Shown piece by piece: positions 19,118-27,607 of a stretch of 64,000 bases of DNA. Position 1 is the first letter of the stretch; the number at the start of each line of letters is the position of its first letter. The stretch comes from Streptomyces sp. MUM 203J. GTDB lineage: Bacteria; Actinomycetota; Actinomycetes; Streptomycetales; Streptomycetaceae. The stretch covers positions 1 to 64,000 of the forward strand of contig NZ_JADWYO010000016.1 of assembly GCF_022414595.1 (NCBI RefSeq), in the 5' to 3' direction. The translations under genes and the position numbers were made by a program. Below the pieces are notes generated by a model. That model had not been told where the DNA came from. It saw only the letters and a program-made list of their open reading frames with translations, and did no database searches.

Positions 19118-19578
19118 GGAGCGGCCACCACCCCGTAGTCCGTGGCGTCGAGCGGGGACGTGAGGTCCCGGTGGAGCTCCGGGTCCGCCTTGATCCGAGC
19201 CGTGGCCTTCCAGGCGGCGACGATGCCGGACAGCGGACCGTACACATCGATGTCCGCCGCGTCCCGGACGGCCTGGACGATCTCGACCAGGAACTCCTGC
19301 ACCTCCTCGGGGTCGAGGTGGCGAACCCACGGGAAGGTCTCGGGGAGTGCGAGCAGCAGCGCCCGGGCGCCCTCATCACTCTTGATCAGGGCGGCGAAGG
19401 TACGCGCGATGGTGGCCACGGCCTCCTCGCGGCGTTCCTCGCGCTCGGCCGTCGTCAGTATGAGATCCCCACCGTCGCGCCGGGTGATGCGCAAGCGCTC
19501 AGCGCCCTTCAGCTTCGCAGCCACATCTCGTGCGTGTCGGGACAGGTCGGAGAAGGTCACTTCTTCGATGGTGGTCAT
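19114..19578 (-). CDS. Phd/YefM-like antitoxin
   Basis: A 154-residue protein whose first 50 residues look like a Phd/YefM-type DNA-binding antitoxin: VTFSDLSRHARDVAAKLKGA then ERLRITRRDGGDLILTTAER. The rest is a helical extension (FPWVRHLDPEEVQEFLVEIV), the usual place for toxin binding. It precedes and overlaps the truncated toxin reading frame by 4 nt. A ribosome site is weak. With its partner decayed, it may persist as an orphan regulator or protect against related toxins elsewhere in the genome. Confidence 0.75.
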   Translation of the reverse strand: MTTIEEVTFSDLSRHARDVAAKLKGAERLRITRRDGGDLILTTAEREERREEAVATIARTFAALIKSDEGARALLLALPETFPWVRHLDPEEVQEFLVEIVQAVRDAADIDVYGPLSGIVAAWKATARIKADPELHRDLTSPLDATDYGVVAAP

Positions 19579-19851
19579 ACCGGCAGGCTACTTCTGAAGT
19601 AATTCAGAACTTATTCACGGTCACCCGAGTCCACCGTTCGGGTGACCGTCCGCTGCTTACGCCCAGACCTCCCTTCCGCCACGACCACGCCGCTCCGCCT
19701 CACGCCCCGGTTCGCGGCCGGTGCATCCGCCAGCGTCAGGGCAGGTGTCGGCCGCGGCCCTCTCCGGGTCCACTGCCTCGCCCTCGTGCTGGAGCAGCGC
19801 GAAGACCGCCGGGGGGCTCCCGCCGGGTCGCCGTCCGGAGGAGCACGTCAC

Positions 19852-21033
19852 TCAGCCGGTCACCTGGCGCACCGCCCGCACCAGGGCCTGAGCCCTCGGG
19901 TCCGCCGTCACACCCTTGCGCATGCCGTTGGTGACATAGCCGAACGCGACACCCGACTCCGGGTCCGCGAAGGCCAGGGAGCCGCCGCGTCCCGGGTGGC
20001 CGAAGGAGCCGGGGGCCAGCAGCGGGGCGGCCGGGCCGTGCAGCATGTAGCCGAGGCCGAAACGGGTGTTCACCACCAGGACGCGGTCCGGGCCCGCCGA
20101 CGCCTGCCCGCGTGCCAGCTCCAGGGTCGCCGGGTCGAACAGCCGGTGGCCGTCCACCCGGCCCTGCAGGGACGCGTAGAAGCGGGCCAGCGCCCGGGCG
20201 GTGGCGATACCGCCCGAGCCGGGGAGGCCCGCCGCCCGGTAGGCGGGGGTGTTCTCGTCGGGGGCGGGCGCGATGACGCCGAACGCCCGGCGGGTCAGGG
20301 ACTGCGGGTCCGCGTACGCCTCCGCCACCTCCCGCTTCGGGCGCAGCACCAGGCCGCCCGCCGCCGCCCCGGGCTCCGGCAGCTCCCCGATGCGGCCCAC
20401 CCGGGGCGCCTCTCCTTCCGGCAGGCCCAGCCACAGGTCCAGGCCCAGCGGGCCCGCGATCTCCTCGGCCACCCACCGGCCGAGGGGCCGGCCCGTCACC
20501 CGCTGCACCAGACCGGCCAGCAGCCAGCTGTACGTGTGCGCGTGGTAGCCGTGCTCCGTGCCCGGCTCCCAGACCGGCGTCTGGGCCGCCAGGGCCTCCG
20601 CCCCCGCCTCCAGGTCCAGGGCCCGGGCCGGGGTCAGCGGCTCGGACAGGACCGGGACGCCCGCCCGGTGGGCGAGGAGGTCGCGGACCGTCGTCCGCTC
20701 CTTGCCCGCGGCCTTGAACTCCGGCCAGTACGCTCCCACCGGTCCGTCCAGGTCGAGCTCGCCCCGCTGGTGGAGCAGCAGCGGCACCGCCGCCGCCACG
20801 CCCTTGGTGGCCGAGCGGACCACCTGGGCGGTGCCGGACTGCCACGGTGCGTCGCCGTCCACGTCCCGTGCGCCCGCCCACAGGTCCACGACCTTGCGGC
20901 CGTCCCGGTACACGGCCACCGCCGCTCCGCGTTCCCCGAGCCGGGTGAGGTTACGGGCGAAGGCCATGCGCACCGGCTCCCAGCCGGGGGCCGCCGTGCC
21001 GTGTATTCCGGGGGTGTCCTGGGCCTCCGCCAT
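19852..21033 (-). CDS. Serine beta-lactamase-family esterase
   Basis: A 393-residue class C beta-lactamase/EstB-type hydrolase, apparently cytoplasmic (no signal peptide). The nucleophile motif S-x-x-K appears as RSATKGVAAA near residue 74; the second motif is YHAHTYSWLLAGLV near 163 (Tyr of Y-x-S/N); the C-terminal HPGRGGSLAFADP replaces the K-T-G box. Such proteins are mostly carboxylesterases or peptidases and not antibiotic beta-lactamases. It lies 53 nt downstream of the ECF transporter ATPase gene on the same strand and may be co-transcribed, though a functional link is not obvious. Confidence 0.9.
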   Translation of the reverse strand: MAEAQDTPGIHGTAAPGWEPVRMAFARNLTRLGERGAAVAVYRDGRKVVDLWAGARDVDGDAPWQSGTAQVVRSATKGVAAAVPLLLHQRGELDLDGPVGAYWPEFKAAGKERTTVRDLLAHRAGVPVLSEPLTPARALDLEAGAEALAAQTPVWEPGTEHGYHAHTYSWLLAGLVQRVTGRPLGRWVAEEIAGPLGLDLWLGLPEGEAPRVGRIGELPEPGAAAGGLVLRPKREVAEAYADPQSLTRRAFGVIAPAPDENTPAYRAAGLPGSGGIATARALARFYASLQGRVDGHRLFDPATLELARGQASAGPDRVLVVNTRFGLGYMLHGPAAPLLAPGSFGHPGRGGSLAFADPESGVAFGYVTNGMRKGVTADPRAQALVRAVRQVTG

Positions 21034-21086
21034 GGGGTTCTGCGCCTTCTCTCGGATCTGTGCCGGTCATCCCATGGTGCAACGGC

Positions 21087-21881
21087 CTACTGCGCGTCCG
21101 GATTCCGGGTCGGCCGACCCGGCCGGGCCGTCGGGTCGAAGCCGAACGGCAGCTCCAGCCGGTGCCTGCGCATCAGCTCCTCGTCCGCCAGCAGCTCCGG
21201 CGTCGGCGCGTCCGCCGCGATCACGCCCTGGCTGAGGATCACCGACCGGGGGCACAGCTCCATCGCGTACGGCAGGTCGTGCGTGACCATCAGGACCGTG
21301 ACGTCCAGCGCCGTCAGGATCTCGGCCAGTTCCCGCCGCGACGCCGGGTCCAGGTTGGACGAGGGCTCGTCCAGGACGAGGATCTCCGGCTCCATCGCGA
21401 GCACCGTCGCGACGGCCACACGCCGCCGCTGGCCGAACGACAGGTGGTGCGGGGGCCGGTCCGCGAAGTCCGCCATGCCGACCCGCTCCAGCGCCTTGCG
21501 GACCACCGCCTCCAGTTCCGCGCCCCGCAGCCCCGCCGAGGCGGGGCCGAAGGCCACGTCCTCCCGTACCGTCGGCATGAACAGCTGGTCGTCCGGGTCC
21601 TGGAAGACGATGCCGACGCGGCGGCGGATCTCCTTCAGGTTCTGCGGGGCGACCGGGAGACCGGCCACCGACACCGTGCCGACCCCGCCGGCCAGGATTC
21701 CGTTCAGGTGCAGGACCAGGGTCGTCTTGCCCGCCCCGTTGGGGCCGAGCAGCGCCACCCGTTCCCCGCGCTCCACGGTCAGGTCGACCCCGAAGAGCGC
21801 CTGGTGCCCGTCCGGGTACGCGTAGGCCAGCCCCTTGACCTCCAGTGACGGGACGAAGGAGAGGGACGATGGTGTGCTCAT
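21087..21881 (-). CDS. nikO: ECF nickel/cobalt transporter ATPase
   Basis: A 264-residue ABC ATPase of the CbiO/NikO type. Walker A is LLGPNGAGKTTL near residue 43, followed by the group-specific RRRVGIVFQDPDDQLFMPTV Q-loop, signature LSFGQRRRVAVA and Walker B EILVLDEPSSNLDP. ATG 21881 overlaps the cbiQ/nikQ stop (ATGA); an ATG 9 nt earlier is possible. It powers uptake together with the Q and MN proteins encoded just upstream. The nickel rather than cobalt label rests on the Nur-like operator before the first gene, not on the ATPase itself. Confidence 0.9.
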   Translation of the reverse strand: MSTPSSLSFVPSLEVKGLAYAYPDGHQALFGVDLTVERGERVALLGPNGAGKTTLVLHLNGILAGGVGTVSVAGLPVAPQNLKEIRRRVGIVFQDPDDQLFMPTVREDVAFGPASAGLRGAELEAVVRKALERVGMADFADRPPHHLSFGQRRRVAVATVLAMEPEILVLDEPSSNLDPASRRELAEILTALDVTVLMVTHDLPYAMELCPRSVILSQGVIAADAPTPELLADEELMRRHRLELPFGFDPTARPGRPTRNPDAQ

Positions 21882-22639
21882 AGCGTCCATCCCACCAGAC
21901 ACACGGCCAGCGCCGACAAGGGGAGTGCCGCCGCCCGCCCCCACTGGGCCCGGGTCGCCGTGGACTCGTCGAGCGGCGGCATCGTTCCCGCGTAGCCCCG
22001 GCTCACCATCGCCAGATGGACCCGCTCTCCGCGCTCGTACGAGCGGATGAACAGCGCCCCGGCGGACTTCGCGAGGACGCCCCAGTGCCGTACGCCCTTC
22101 GCCTCGAAGCCCCGGGAGCGGCGGGCCACGGACATCCGGCGCATCTCGTCCGTGATGACATCGCCGTAACGGATCATGAACGACGCGATCTGGACCAGGA
22201 GCGGGGGCAGCTTCAGCCGCTGGAGGCCCAGCAGCAGGGCCCGCAGCTCGGTCGTGGCGGCGAGCAGGACCGAGGCGGCCACGCCCAGGGTGCCCTTCGC
22301 CAGCACGTTCCAGGCGTCCCAGAGGCCGGGGACCGACAGGGACACGCCGAGGACCGTCGTCTGTTCGCCGGGGACGACGAACGGCATCAGGAACGCGAAC
22401 GCCACGAAGGGGATCTCGATGGCCATCCGCTTGAGAAGGAACCCGGGCGGGACGCGGGACGCCGCCGCCACCAGCGCCAGCAGCACCCCGTACACCGCGA
22501 ACGCCCACATCGCCTCGCGCGGCGTCGAGACGACGACCACGACGAAGCCGAGGACGGCGACCAGCTTGGTGTGCGGCGGCAGGGCGTGAACCGGCGAGTG
22601 GCCGTGCCGGTAGAGCTTGTGGGTGTGGCCCGCGCCCAT
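21878..22639 (-). CDS. nikQ: ECF transporter transmembrane (T) component
   Basis: A 253-residue CbiQ/NikQ-type protein with about five membrane segments and the characteristic coupling helices facing the ATPase: MRRMSVARRSRGFEAKG (A-R-R-S-R-G motif) and VHLAMVSRGYAGTMP. The N-terminus MGAGHTHKLYRHGHSPVHALPPHTK is His-rich, as is common in Ni/Co systems. Its stop overlaps the ATPase start, and the MN gene ends 2 nt before its start (stop at 22641, start at 22639), so all three are co-translated. Confidence 0.93.
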   Translation of the reverse strand: MGAGHTHKLYRHGHSPVHALPPHTKLVAVLGFVVVVVSTPREAMWAFAVYGVLLALVAAASRVPPGFLLKRMAIEIPFVAFAFLMPFVVPGEQTTVLGVSLSVPGLWDAWNVLAKGTLGVAASVLLAATTELRALLLGLQRLKLPPLLVQIASFMIRYGDVITDEMRRMSVARRSRGFEAKGVRHWGVLAKSAGALFIRSYERGERVHLAMVSRGYAGTMPPLDESTATRAQWGRAAALPLSALAVCLVGWTL

Positions 22640-22640
22640 G

Positions 22641-23699
22641 TCAGGCCGCTTCCTTCACGGTGCTCTCCTGGGCGGCCGCGGCCCTGCGGCGGGACGCGGC
22701 CGCCCAGAACACGCCGGTACCGAGCGCGAGCGTCGCGCCCACGCCGAGGGTGCCCGCCAGCCCCCCGGACAGGCGGGCGTCCGTGATGCCGCTGACGCCG
22801 TAGTCGGCCAGCGGCGATTCGGCGGTGGCGTGTTCCGCGGCCTGCTCGTCGATGCCGTAGTCGGCCGCGACGCTCTCCAGGCCGTCCGGGCTGGCGGAGG
22901 CGTAGTACGACACGAACCCGGCCAGCAGCACGGACGCGGCCAGACCCGCGGCCCAGGCCTTCCGGGCCGGGCGGCCACCGGACACGGCCACGGGCGCGTC
23001 GGCGGCGGGCGCGTCCACCAGCTCTCCGCCCACCCGCAGCTTCAGCGGCGCCGACAGCCCCCGGGCCCCGTACACCAGGTCCGGCCGGACGGCGACGACC
23101 GCGCCCACCGTCGCCATGGTGATCGCGGCCTCGCCGAGCCCGATCAGGGTGTGGACGCTCAGCATGGCGACCAGTACGTCCCCGACCGGGACGCTGGTCG
23201 TGCCGCCGATCGCGTAGACGAGCGTGAACGCCGCCGCCGACGCCGGCACGGACACCAGTGCGGCCACGAACGACGCCGCGGCCATCGTGCGGCGCCCCCG
23301 CGGCAGGACCTTCACCAGGCCCCGGAACACCGCGTACGCGATGAGGACGGTGACCGCGCCCATGACGGTGATGTTGACGCCCAGCGCGGTGAGCCCGCCG
23401 TCCGCGAACAGCACGCCCTGCATCAGCAGCACCACGGCGATGCACAACAGGCCCGTCCACGGTCCGACGAGTATCGCGGCCAGTGCACCGCCCAGCAGGT
23501 GGCCGCTGGTCCCGGCGCCGACCGGGAAGTTCAGCATCTGCACGGCGAAGATGAAGGCCGCGACCAGGCCGGCGAGCGGGGCGGTCCTGTCGTCCAGCTC
23601 GCGCCGGGCCCCGCGCAGGCCTGCCGCGACGGCCCCCGCGGCGACGAGACCGGCCGCGGCGGACACGGGTGCGTTGATGAATCCGTCGGGCACATGCAT
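22641..23699 (-). CDS. nikMN: ECF Ni/Co substrate-capture protein, M-N fusion
   Basis: A 352-residue fusion. Residues 1-215 are CbiM/NikM: the metal-binding N-terminus MHVPDGFINAPVS (Met-His-Val is needed for the metal site in this family) and seven hydrophobic segments with NFPVGAGTSGHLLGGALAAI. Residues 235-352 are a CbiN/NikN-like module with two membrane segments flanking the PDGLE motif (SASPDGLESVAADYG). The fusion replaces separate M and N subunits. The operator TGCAA-N5-TTGCA 63-77 nt upstream points to nickel control by Nur, hence probable nickel uptake, for example for Ni-superoxide dismutase or urease. Confidence 0.9.
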   Translation of the reverse strand: MHVPDGFINAPVSAAAGLVAAGAVAAGLRGARRELDDRTAPLAGLVAAFIFAVQMLNFPVGAGTSGHLLGGALAAILVGPWTGLLCIAVVLLMQGVLFADGGLTALGVNITVMGAVTVLIAYAVFRGLVKVLPRGRRTMAAASFVAALVSVPASAAAFTLVYAIGGTTSVPVGDVLVAMLSVHTLIGLGEAAITMATVGAVVAVRPDLVYGARGLSAPLKLRVGGELVDAPAADAPVAVSGGRPARKAWAAGLAASVLLAGFVSYYASASPDGLESVAADYGIDEQAAEHATAESPLADYGVSGITDARLSGGLAGTLGVGATLALGTGVFWAAASRRRAAAAQESTVKEAA

Positions 23700-23761
23700 G
23701 GTTCAGGACCGCTTTCAAGCTCATGGAGGGGGCGTGTCGGCCACTCGATGATGGCCGCTTC

Positions 23762-23776
23762 TGCAAAGAGCTTGCA
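23762..23776 (-). promoter_or_regulatory. Nur-type nickel operator
   Basis: TGCAA-AGAGC-TTGCA, a perfect dyad matching the published Nur box consensus (tTGCaa-N5-ttGCAA) of S. coelicolor; flanking bases give C-TGCAA and TTGCA-A. It lies 63-77 nt before the nikMN start and overlaps a possible -35 (TTGCAA) with CATCAT 18 nt on. Binding with nickel would repress the transporter. Confidence 0.7.
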
Positions 23777-23914
23777 AGAGCGCACCGGCCACAGGAGATG
23801 GGTTGGGCGGGTCTGGGGTTTGGTGGGACATTGGTGAGAAACACGTGGACTGTGCTGATTGCGGCCCGCGCGGCATGCGGGTCGTGCCGAACGCGCTGAG
23901 CGAGGAGCCCGACG

Positions 23915-24307
23915 ATGTGCCCTTCCGGCGGACACCCCGACGACGACCGTCCGCTCCCGGCCGACGGCCCCCGGGTGCGGGTGCGCGCCAAGGGCCTGGC
24001 CATGACGGACGGCCCGCTGGCCTCGCCCGTGCCCGTGGAGCTGCGCTACGACGGGGACGCCGCCCCCGCGACCGTGCGGTTCGACCTGCCCGGCGGCGAC
24101 ACGTGGACGTTCCCGCGCACCCTGCTGGAGGCCGGGCTGACCTCCCCGGCCCGGCGCGGCGCCGTGGAGGTGTGGCCGTGCGGGCGGGTGCAGACCGTGG
24201 TCGAGTTCCACTCGGCGGAGGGCACGGAGGTGTTCCAGTTCGACTCGGCCACGCTGCTGCGGTTCCTGCGGCGCACGTACGCCGCCAGCACGCCGGTCGT
24301 GAGGTGA
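23915..24307 (+). CDS. SsgA-like sporulation/cell-division protein (SALP)
   Basis: A 130-residue member of the actinomycete SsgA-like family. The core VELRYDGDAAPATVRFDLPG, then TWTFPRTLLEAGL, RGAVEVWPCGR and FQFDSATLLRFLRRTY matches the family pattern (alternating strands, R-x-L-L-x-x-G and a C-terminal R-x-L-L helix). SALPs steer septum placement and peptidoglycan turnover in sporulating hyphae; which paralogue this is cannot be told. The ATG at 23915 is backed by GAGGAG 7 nt upstream. It is divergent from the nickel transporter across 215 nt. Confidence 0.9.
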   Translation: MCPSGGHPDDDRPLPADGPRVRVRAKGLAMTDGPLASPVPVELRYDGDAAPATVRFDLPGGDTWTFPRTLLEAGLTSPARRGAVEVWPCGRVQTVVEFHSAEGTEVFQFDSATLLRFLRRTYAASTPVVR

Positions 24308-24379
24308 CGACCCCGGGGTGACCCGGTGCGGCGTACTGGCGGCGTTCGGGCGCGGCCCGGTCCGGACGCGCGGCTGCGG

Positions 24380-26617
24380 TCAGGCGCGCACCAGCTCACG
24401 CTCCGCGTCCGGGTCCTCCCGGTCGGCGTGCCGGTCGTCGCCGCCCAGCTCCTTGCGCAGGCCCTCGCCCTCGACGTCCACGTTCGGCAGCGCCCGGTCC
24501 AGCCAGCGGGGCAGCCACCAGGCCTTGTGGCCGAGCAGGGCCAGGACGGCCGGGACGATCGCCATCCGGACGACGAAGGCGTCGAACAGGACGGCGGAGG
24601 CGAGACCGAAGCCGATCATCTTCACCATCTGCTCGCTGGAGCCGATGAAGCCCGCGAACACGGAGATCATGATGATCGCGGCGGCGGTGACCACCCGGGC
24701 GCCGTGCCGGAACCCGGTGACGATCGCCTCGCCGGGGCGCTCCCCGTGGACGTACGCCTCGCGCATCCGGGTGACGAGGAAGACCTCGTAGTCCATGGCG
24801 AGGCCGAACACCACACCCACCATGAAGATCGGCATCATGCTCATGATCGGCCCGGTCTGCTCGACGCCGAACAGCGAGCCCAGCCAGCCCCACTGGAAGA
24901 CGGCGACGACCGCGCCGAGGGCGGCGACCACCGACAGCAGGAAGCCGAGCGCGGCCTTGAGCGGGACGAGGACGGACCGGAAGACCACCATCAGGAGCAG
25001 GAAGGCGAGGCCGACGACCAGCCCGAGGTACGGGAGGAGGGCGTCGTTCATCTTCTGCGAGAAGTCGATGTTCATCGCGGTCTGGCCGGTGACGAGGACG
25101 TCGTCGCCGGTGGTGTCGCGGATGTCGCGGACCAGGTCCTCGGTCTCCGCCGAGGAGGGGCGCTCCTTCGGGATGACGGTGACCATGGCGGTGTCGCCCG
25201 CCTTGTTGGGCGTGGGCGGGGTGACCATGGCGACCCCGTCGAGCCCCTTGATCTGCTCCACCGCACGGTCGGCGGCGGCCTTGTCGCCGTCGACGACGAC
25301 CATCAGCGGGCCGTTGAAGCCGGGGCCGAAGCCGTCGGACAGCAGGTCGTAGGCACGGCGCTGGGTGGTGGAGGTCGGCTGGGCACCGTCGTCGGGCAGG
25401 CCCAGCTCCAGGGAGGCGGCCGGGACGGCGAGCGCGCCGAGGCCGAGGACGCCGACGAGCAGGACGACGACCGGGCGGCGCAGCACGAAGCGCGCCCAGC
25501 GGGTCCCGAGGTTGGGCTTCGCCTCGGCGGTCTTCGCGGCCTCGTCCGGGCCGGTCTTCCCGGCGGCCCGGGCGGCCTCCTGCTCGGCCAGCGCCGTGCG
25601 TCCCTTGCGGCCGAAGACGAACCGGCCGGCGTAGCCGAGGAGCGCGGGGATCAGGGTCAGCGCGATGAGGACGGCGATCGCGACGGTGGCCGCGGCGGCG
25701 ACGCCCATCTTGGTGAGGATCGGGATGTTGACGACGGCCAGGCCGACGAGGGCGATCACGACGGTGAGGCCCGCGAAGACGACGGCGGACCCCGCGGTGC
25801 CGACGGCCCGTCCGGCCGCCTCCTCCCGGTCCCGGCCTTCGAGCAGCTCGGAGCGGTAGCGGGAGACGATGAAGAGCGCGTAGTCGATACCGACGGCCAG
25901 GCCGATCATCGAGGCGAGCGTGCCGGTGGTGGTGCCGAGGTCCAGGGTGCTGGCGAGCGCCGTGATGCCGGAGACGCCGATACCGACGCCGATGATCGCG
26001 GTGAGCAGCGGCAGACCGGCGGCGACGAGCGCGCCGAAGGTGATGACGAGGACGATCCCGGCGACGATGACGCCGATGATCTCACCGGTGCCGGTCTCGG
26101 GGGCGGCCATCAGGGCGTCGCCGCCGATCTCGACGGTGAGGCCGTCCTTCTGGGCCCCGGTCCCGGCCTTCTCCAGCGCCTCACGGGTCTCGTCGGTCAG
26201 CTCCATGCCGTTGACCTTGTACGAGACGTGGATGTAGGCGGTGGAGCCGTCCTGCGAGACGGCCTGGGCGGTGTACGGGTCGGTGACGGCCGCGACCTGC
26301 TCGGAGCCGGAGCGCAGGTCGCCCACGGCCTTGTCGACGGCGGCCTTGTTGTCCGGGTCGGTCATCTTCTCGCCGTCGGGCGCCTTGAAGACCACCCGGG
26401 CGGTGGCGCCGTCGGCGCTGCCGCCGGGGAAGCGCTGCTCCAGCAGGTCGAAGGCCTTCTGGGCCTCCGTGCCGGGCATCGAGAAGGATCCGGAGGTGGC
26501 GGCGGGCGCGGTGGCGGCGCCCACGCCGGCGAGCGCGAACAGCGCTATCCACAGCAGGGTCACGGCATGGCGGCGCCGGAAGGCGAACCGCCCGAGTTTG
26601 TAGAGAAACGTAGCCAC
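24380..26617 (-). CDS. MMPL-family RND transporter
   Basis: A 745-residue polytopic protein with two homologous halves, each an N-terminal membrane helix, an extracytoplasmic porter domain (about residues 40-190 and 400-530) and five further helices. Conserved pieces include VGIDYALFIVSRYRSELLEG near residue 245 and GLAMDYEVFLVTRMREAYVHGE in the second half, the D-Y pairs of the proton path. MMPL proteins export lipids or drugs using the proton gradient. The gene directly follows tetR in the same direction (205 nt gap), and the palindromes before tetR suggest control of the pair. Confidence 0.93.
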   Translation of the reverse strand: MATFLYKLGRFAFRRRHAVTLLWIALFALAGVGAATAPAATSGSFSMPGTEAQKAFDLLEQRFPGGSADGATARVVFKAPDGEKMTDPDNKAAVDKAVGDLRSGSEQVAAVTDPYTAQAVSQDGSTAYIHVSYKVNGMELTDETREALEKAGTGAQKDGLTVEIGGDALMAAPETGTGEIIGVIVAGIVLVITFGALVAAGLPLLTAIIGVGIGVSGITALASTLDLGTTTGTLASMIGLAVGIDYALFIVSRYRSELLEGRDREEAAGRAVGTAGSAVVFAGLTVVIALVGLAVVNIPILTKMGVAAAATVAIAVLIALTLIPALLGYAGRFVFGRKGRTALAEQEAARAAGKTGPDEAAKTAEAKPNLGTRWARFVLRRPVVVLLVGVLGLGALAVPAASLELGLPDDGAQPTSTTQRRAYDLLSDGFGPGFNGPLMVVVDGDKAAADRAVEQIKGLDGVAMVTPPTPNKAGDTAMVTVIPKERPSSAETEDLVRDIRDTTGDDVLVTGQTAMNIDFSQKMNDALLPYLGLVVGLAFLLLMVVFRSVLVPLKAALGFLLSVVAALGAVVAVFQWGWLGSLFGVEQTGPIMSMMPIFMVGVVFGLAMDYEVFLVTRMREAYVHGERPGEAIVTGFRHGARVVTAAAIIMISVFAGFIGSSEQMVKMIGFGLASAVLFDAFVVRMAIVPAVLALLGHKAWWLPRWLDRALPNVDVEGEGLRKELGGDDRHADREDPDAERELVRA

Positions 26618-26822
26618 TGGGGCGTACTCCCGATGGTGAGTGGGTTCAGTTCCAGGTCGGTTGTCTGGGGAGTCGTCCCGACGGCGTCGAGCGGTAACAC
26701 GCGTCAGGTGTTGTGCGGTGCTTCGGCCGGAGACCCCGGCCGTGGAGCGTCACCCCCGGGGCCTCGGCCCGGGGGCGTGCCACCGCTTCCCGGGCGCGGG
26801 GACGCCCGGTCGGGTGGCGGAT

Positions 26823-27395
26823 TCAGACGCCCAGTGCGGGGAGCACCACGGCGTCGACGTACGCGTTGAGAAAGGCCTGGTCGCACGGTCGGTCCTCGAT
26901 GATCGGCCGGGTGACGAAGGCCCCCACCATCATGTGCGGGACCAGGTCGAGCGCCGGGTTGTCGGCGCGGACCTCGCCCCGCTCCACCGCGCGCCGCAGC
27001 ATCTGCCCCAGCCCGGTCATCTCGGGCTCGATGAGCAGTTCCCGCAGCGCCTGGAGGAGTTCGGGGTTGGAGTCGATGGCATGGGCGAGGCCCCGCATCA
27101 TCGCGGAGTCCCGTGCCATCTCGCAGTCGTCCGTGCGCGAGATCATCTCGCGGAAGTCGCCCCGGAGGGTTCCGGTGTCGATCTCCTCGATCCGTACGGG
27201 CTTGTGGTTGCGCAGGGACTGGGCGACCAGCTGCGGCTTGCTCCCCCACTGGCGGTAGAGGGTGGCCTTGCTGGAGTGGGTACGGGCGGCGACGGCGTCC
27301 ATGGTGAGCCCGTCGTAGCCGACCTCCGCGAGGAGGTCGATGACGGCCTCGTACAGCTCCGACTCGCGTTCCGGGGTGAGCCTGCTGCGTGCCAT
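26823..27395 (-). CDS. TetR-family repressor of the MMPL exporter
   Basis: A 190-residue TetR/AcrR regulator. The HTH is at residues 10-55: LYEAVIDLLAEVGYDGLTMD followed by AVAARTHSSKATLYRQWGSK. The all-helical C-terminal ligand domain contains MARDSAMMRGLAHAID. It heads the tetR-mmpl unit. Two palindromes with the same core (ACGAAAC-N-GTTTCGT) lie 28-91 nt upstream and bracket its own TAAAGT -10 box, strongly suggesting autorepression. Confidence 0.93.
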   Translation of the reverse strand: MARSRLTPERESELYEAVIDLLAEVGYDGLTMDAVAARTHSSKATLYRQWGSKPQLVAQSLRNHKPVRIEEIDTGTLRGDFREMISRTDDCEMARDSAMMRGLAHAIDSNPELLQALRELLIEPEMTGLGQMLRRAVERGEVRADNPALDLVPHMMVGAFVTRPIIEDRPCDQAFLNAYVDAVVLPALGV

Positions 27396-27422
27396 GGCGT
27401 GCCTTGCCTTCGTGATGGGTCT

Positions 27423-27441
27423 GTACGAAACCGTTTCGTAC
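27423..27441. promoter_or_regulatory. TetR operator 1
   Basis: GTACGAAACCGTTTCGTAC, a perfect 19-bp palindrome (9+1+9), 28-46 nt before the tetR start and just downstream of its -10 box (TAAAGT, 27454-27449 minus strand). Confidence 0.75.
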
Positions 27442-27471
27442 GCCTCCGACTTTAGGCCATCCGCCAGCGAA

Positions 27472-27486
27472 ACGAAACTGTTTCGT
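27472..27486. promoter_or_regulatory. TetR operator 2
   Basis: ACGAAACTGTTTCGT, a perfect 15-bp palindrome with the same arms as operator 1, centred 47 bp away. Its half GTTTCG would be the -35 of tetR, 18 nt from TAAAGT. It also faces the divergent tricorn gene. Confidence 0.75.
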
Positions 27487-27607
27487 ACGTTGTCCGGGTC
27501 ACCCGGCGGTCACCCGGCCGTCCCCCTGGCGTCCCGGCGGTCACCCGACCGTGGTCCGGGCCGCCCCACAGGTTGCCGGGCCCCCTCCGCGCGGAAAGCA
27601 TGACTGT

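Noticed and set aside
22656..23699. Cobalamin-uptake interpretation of the ECF transporter
   Set aside because: No B12-riboswitch-like features are visible and a Nur-type box is present; cobalt cannot be excluded but nickel is favoured.
24326..26869. A rightward open frame of 847 codons opposite the MMPL gene
   Set aside because: Asp/Gly/His-rich shadow of the MMPL frame; the minus-strand protein has the RND motifs.
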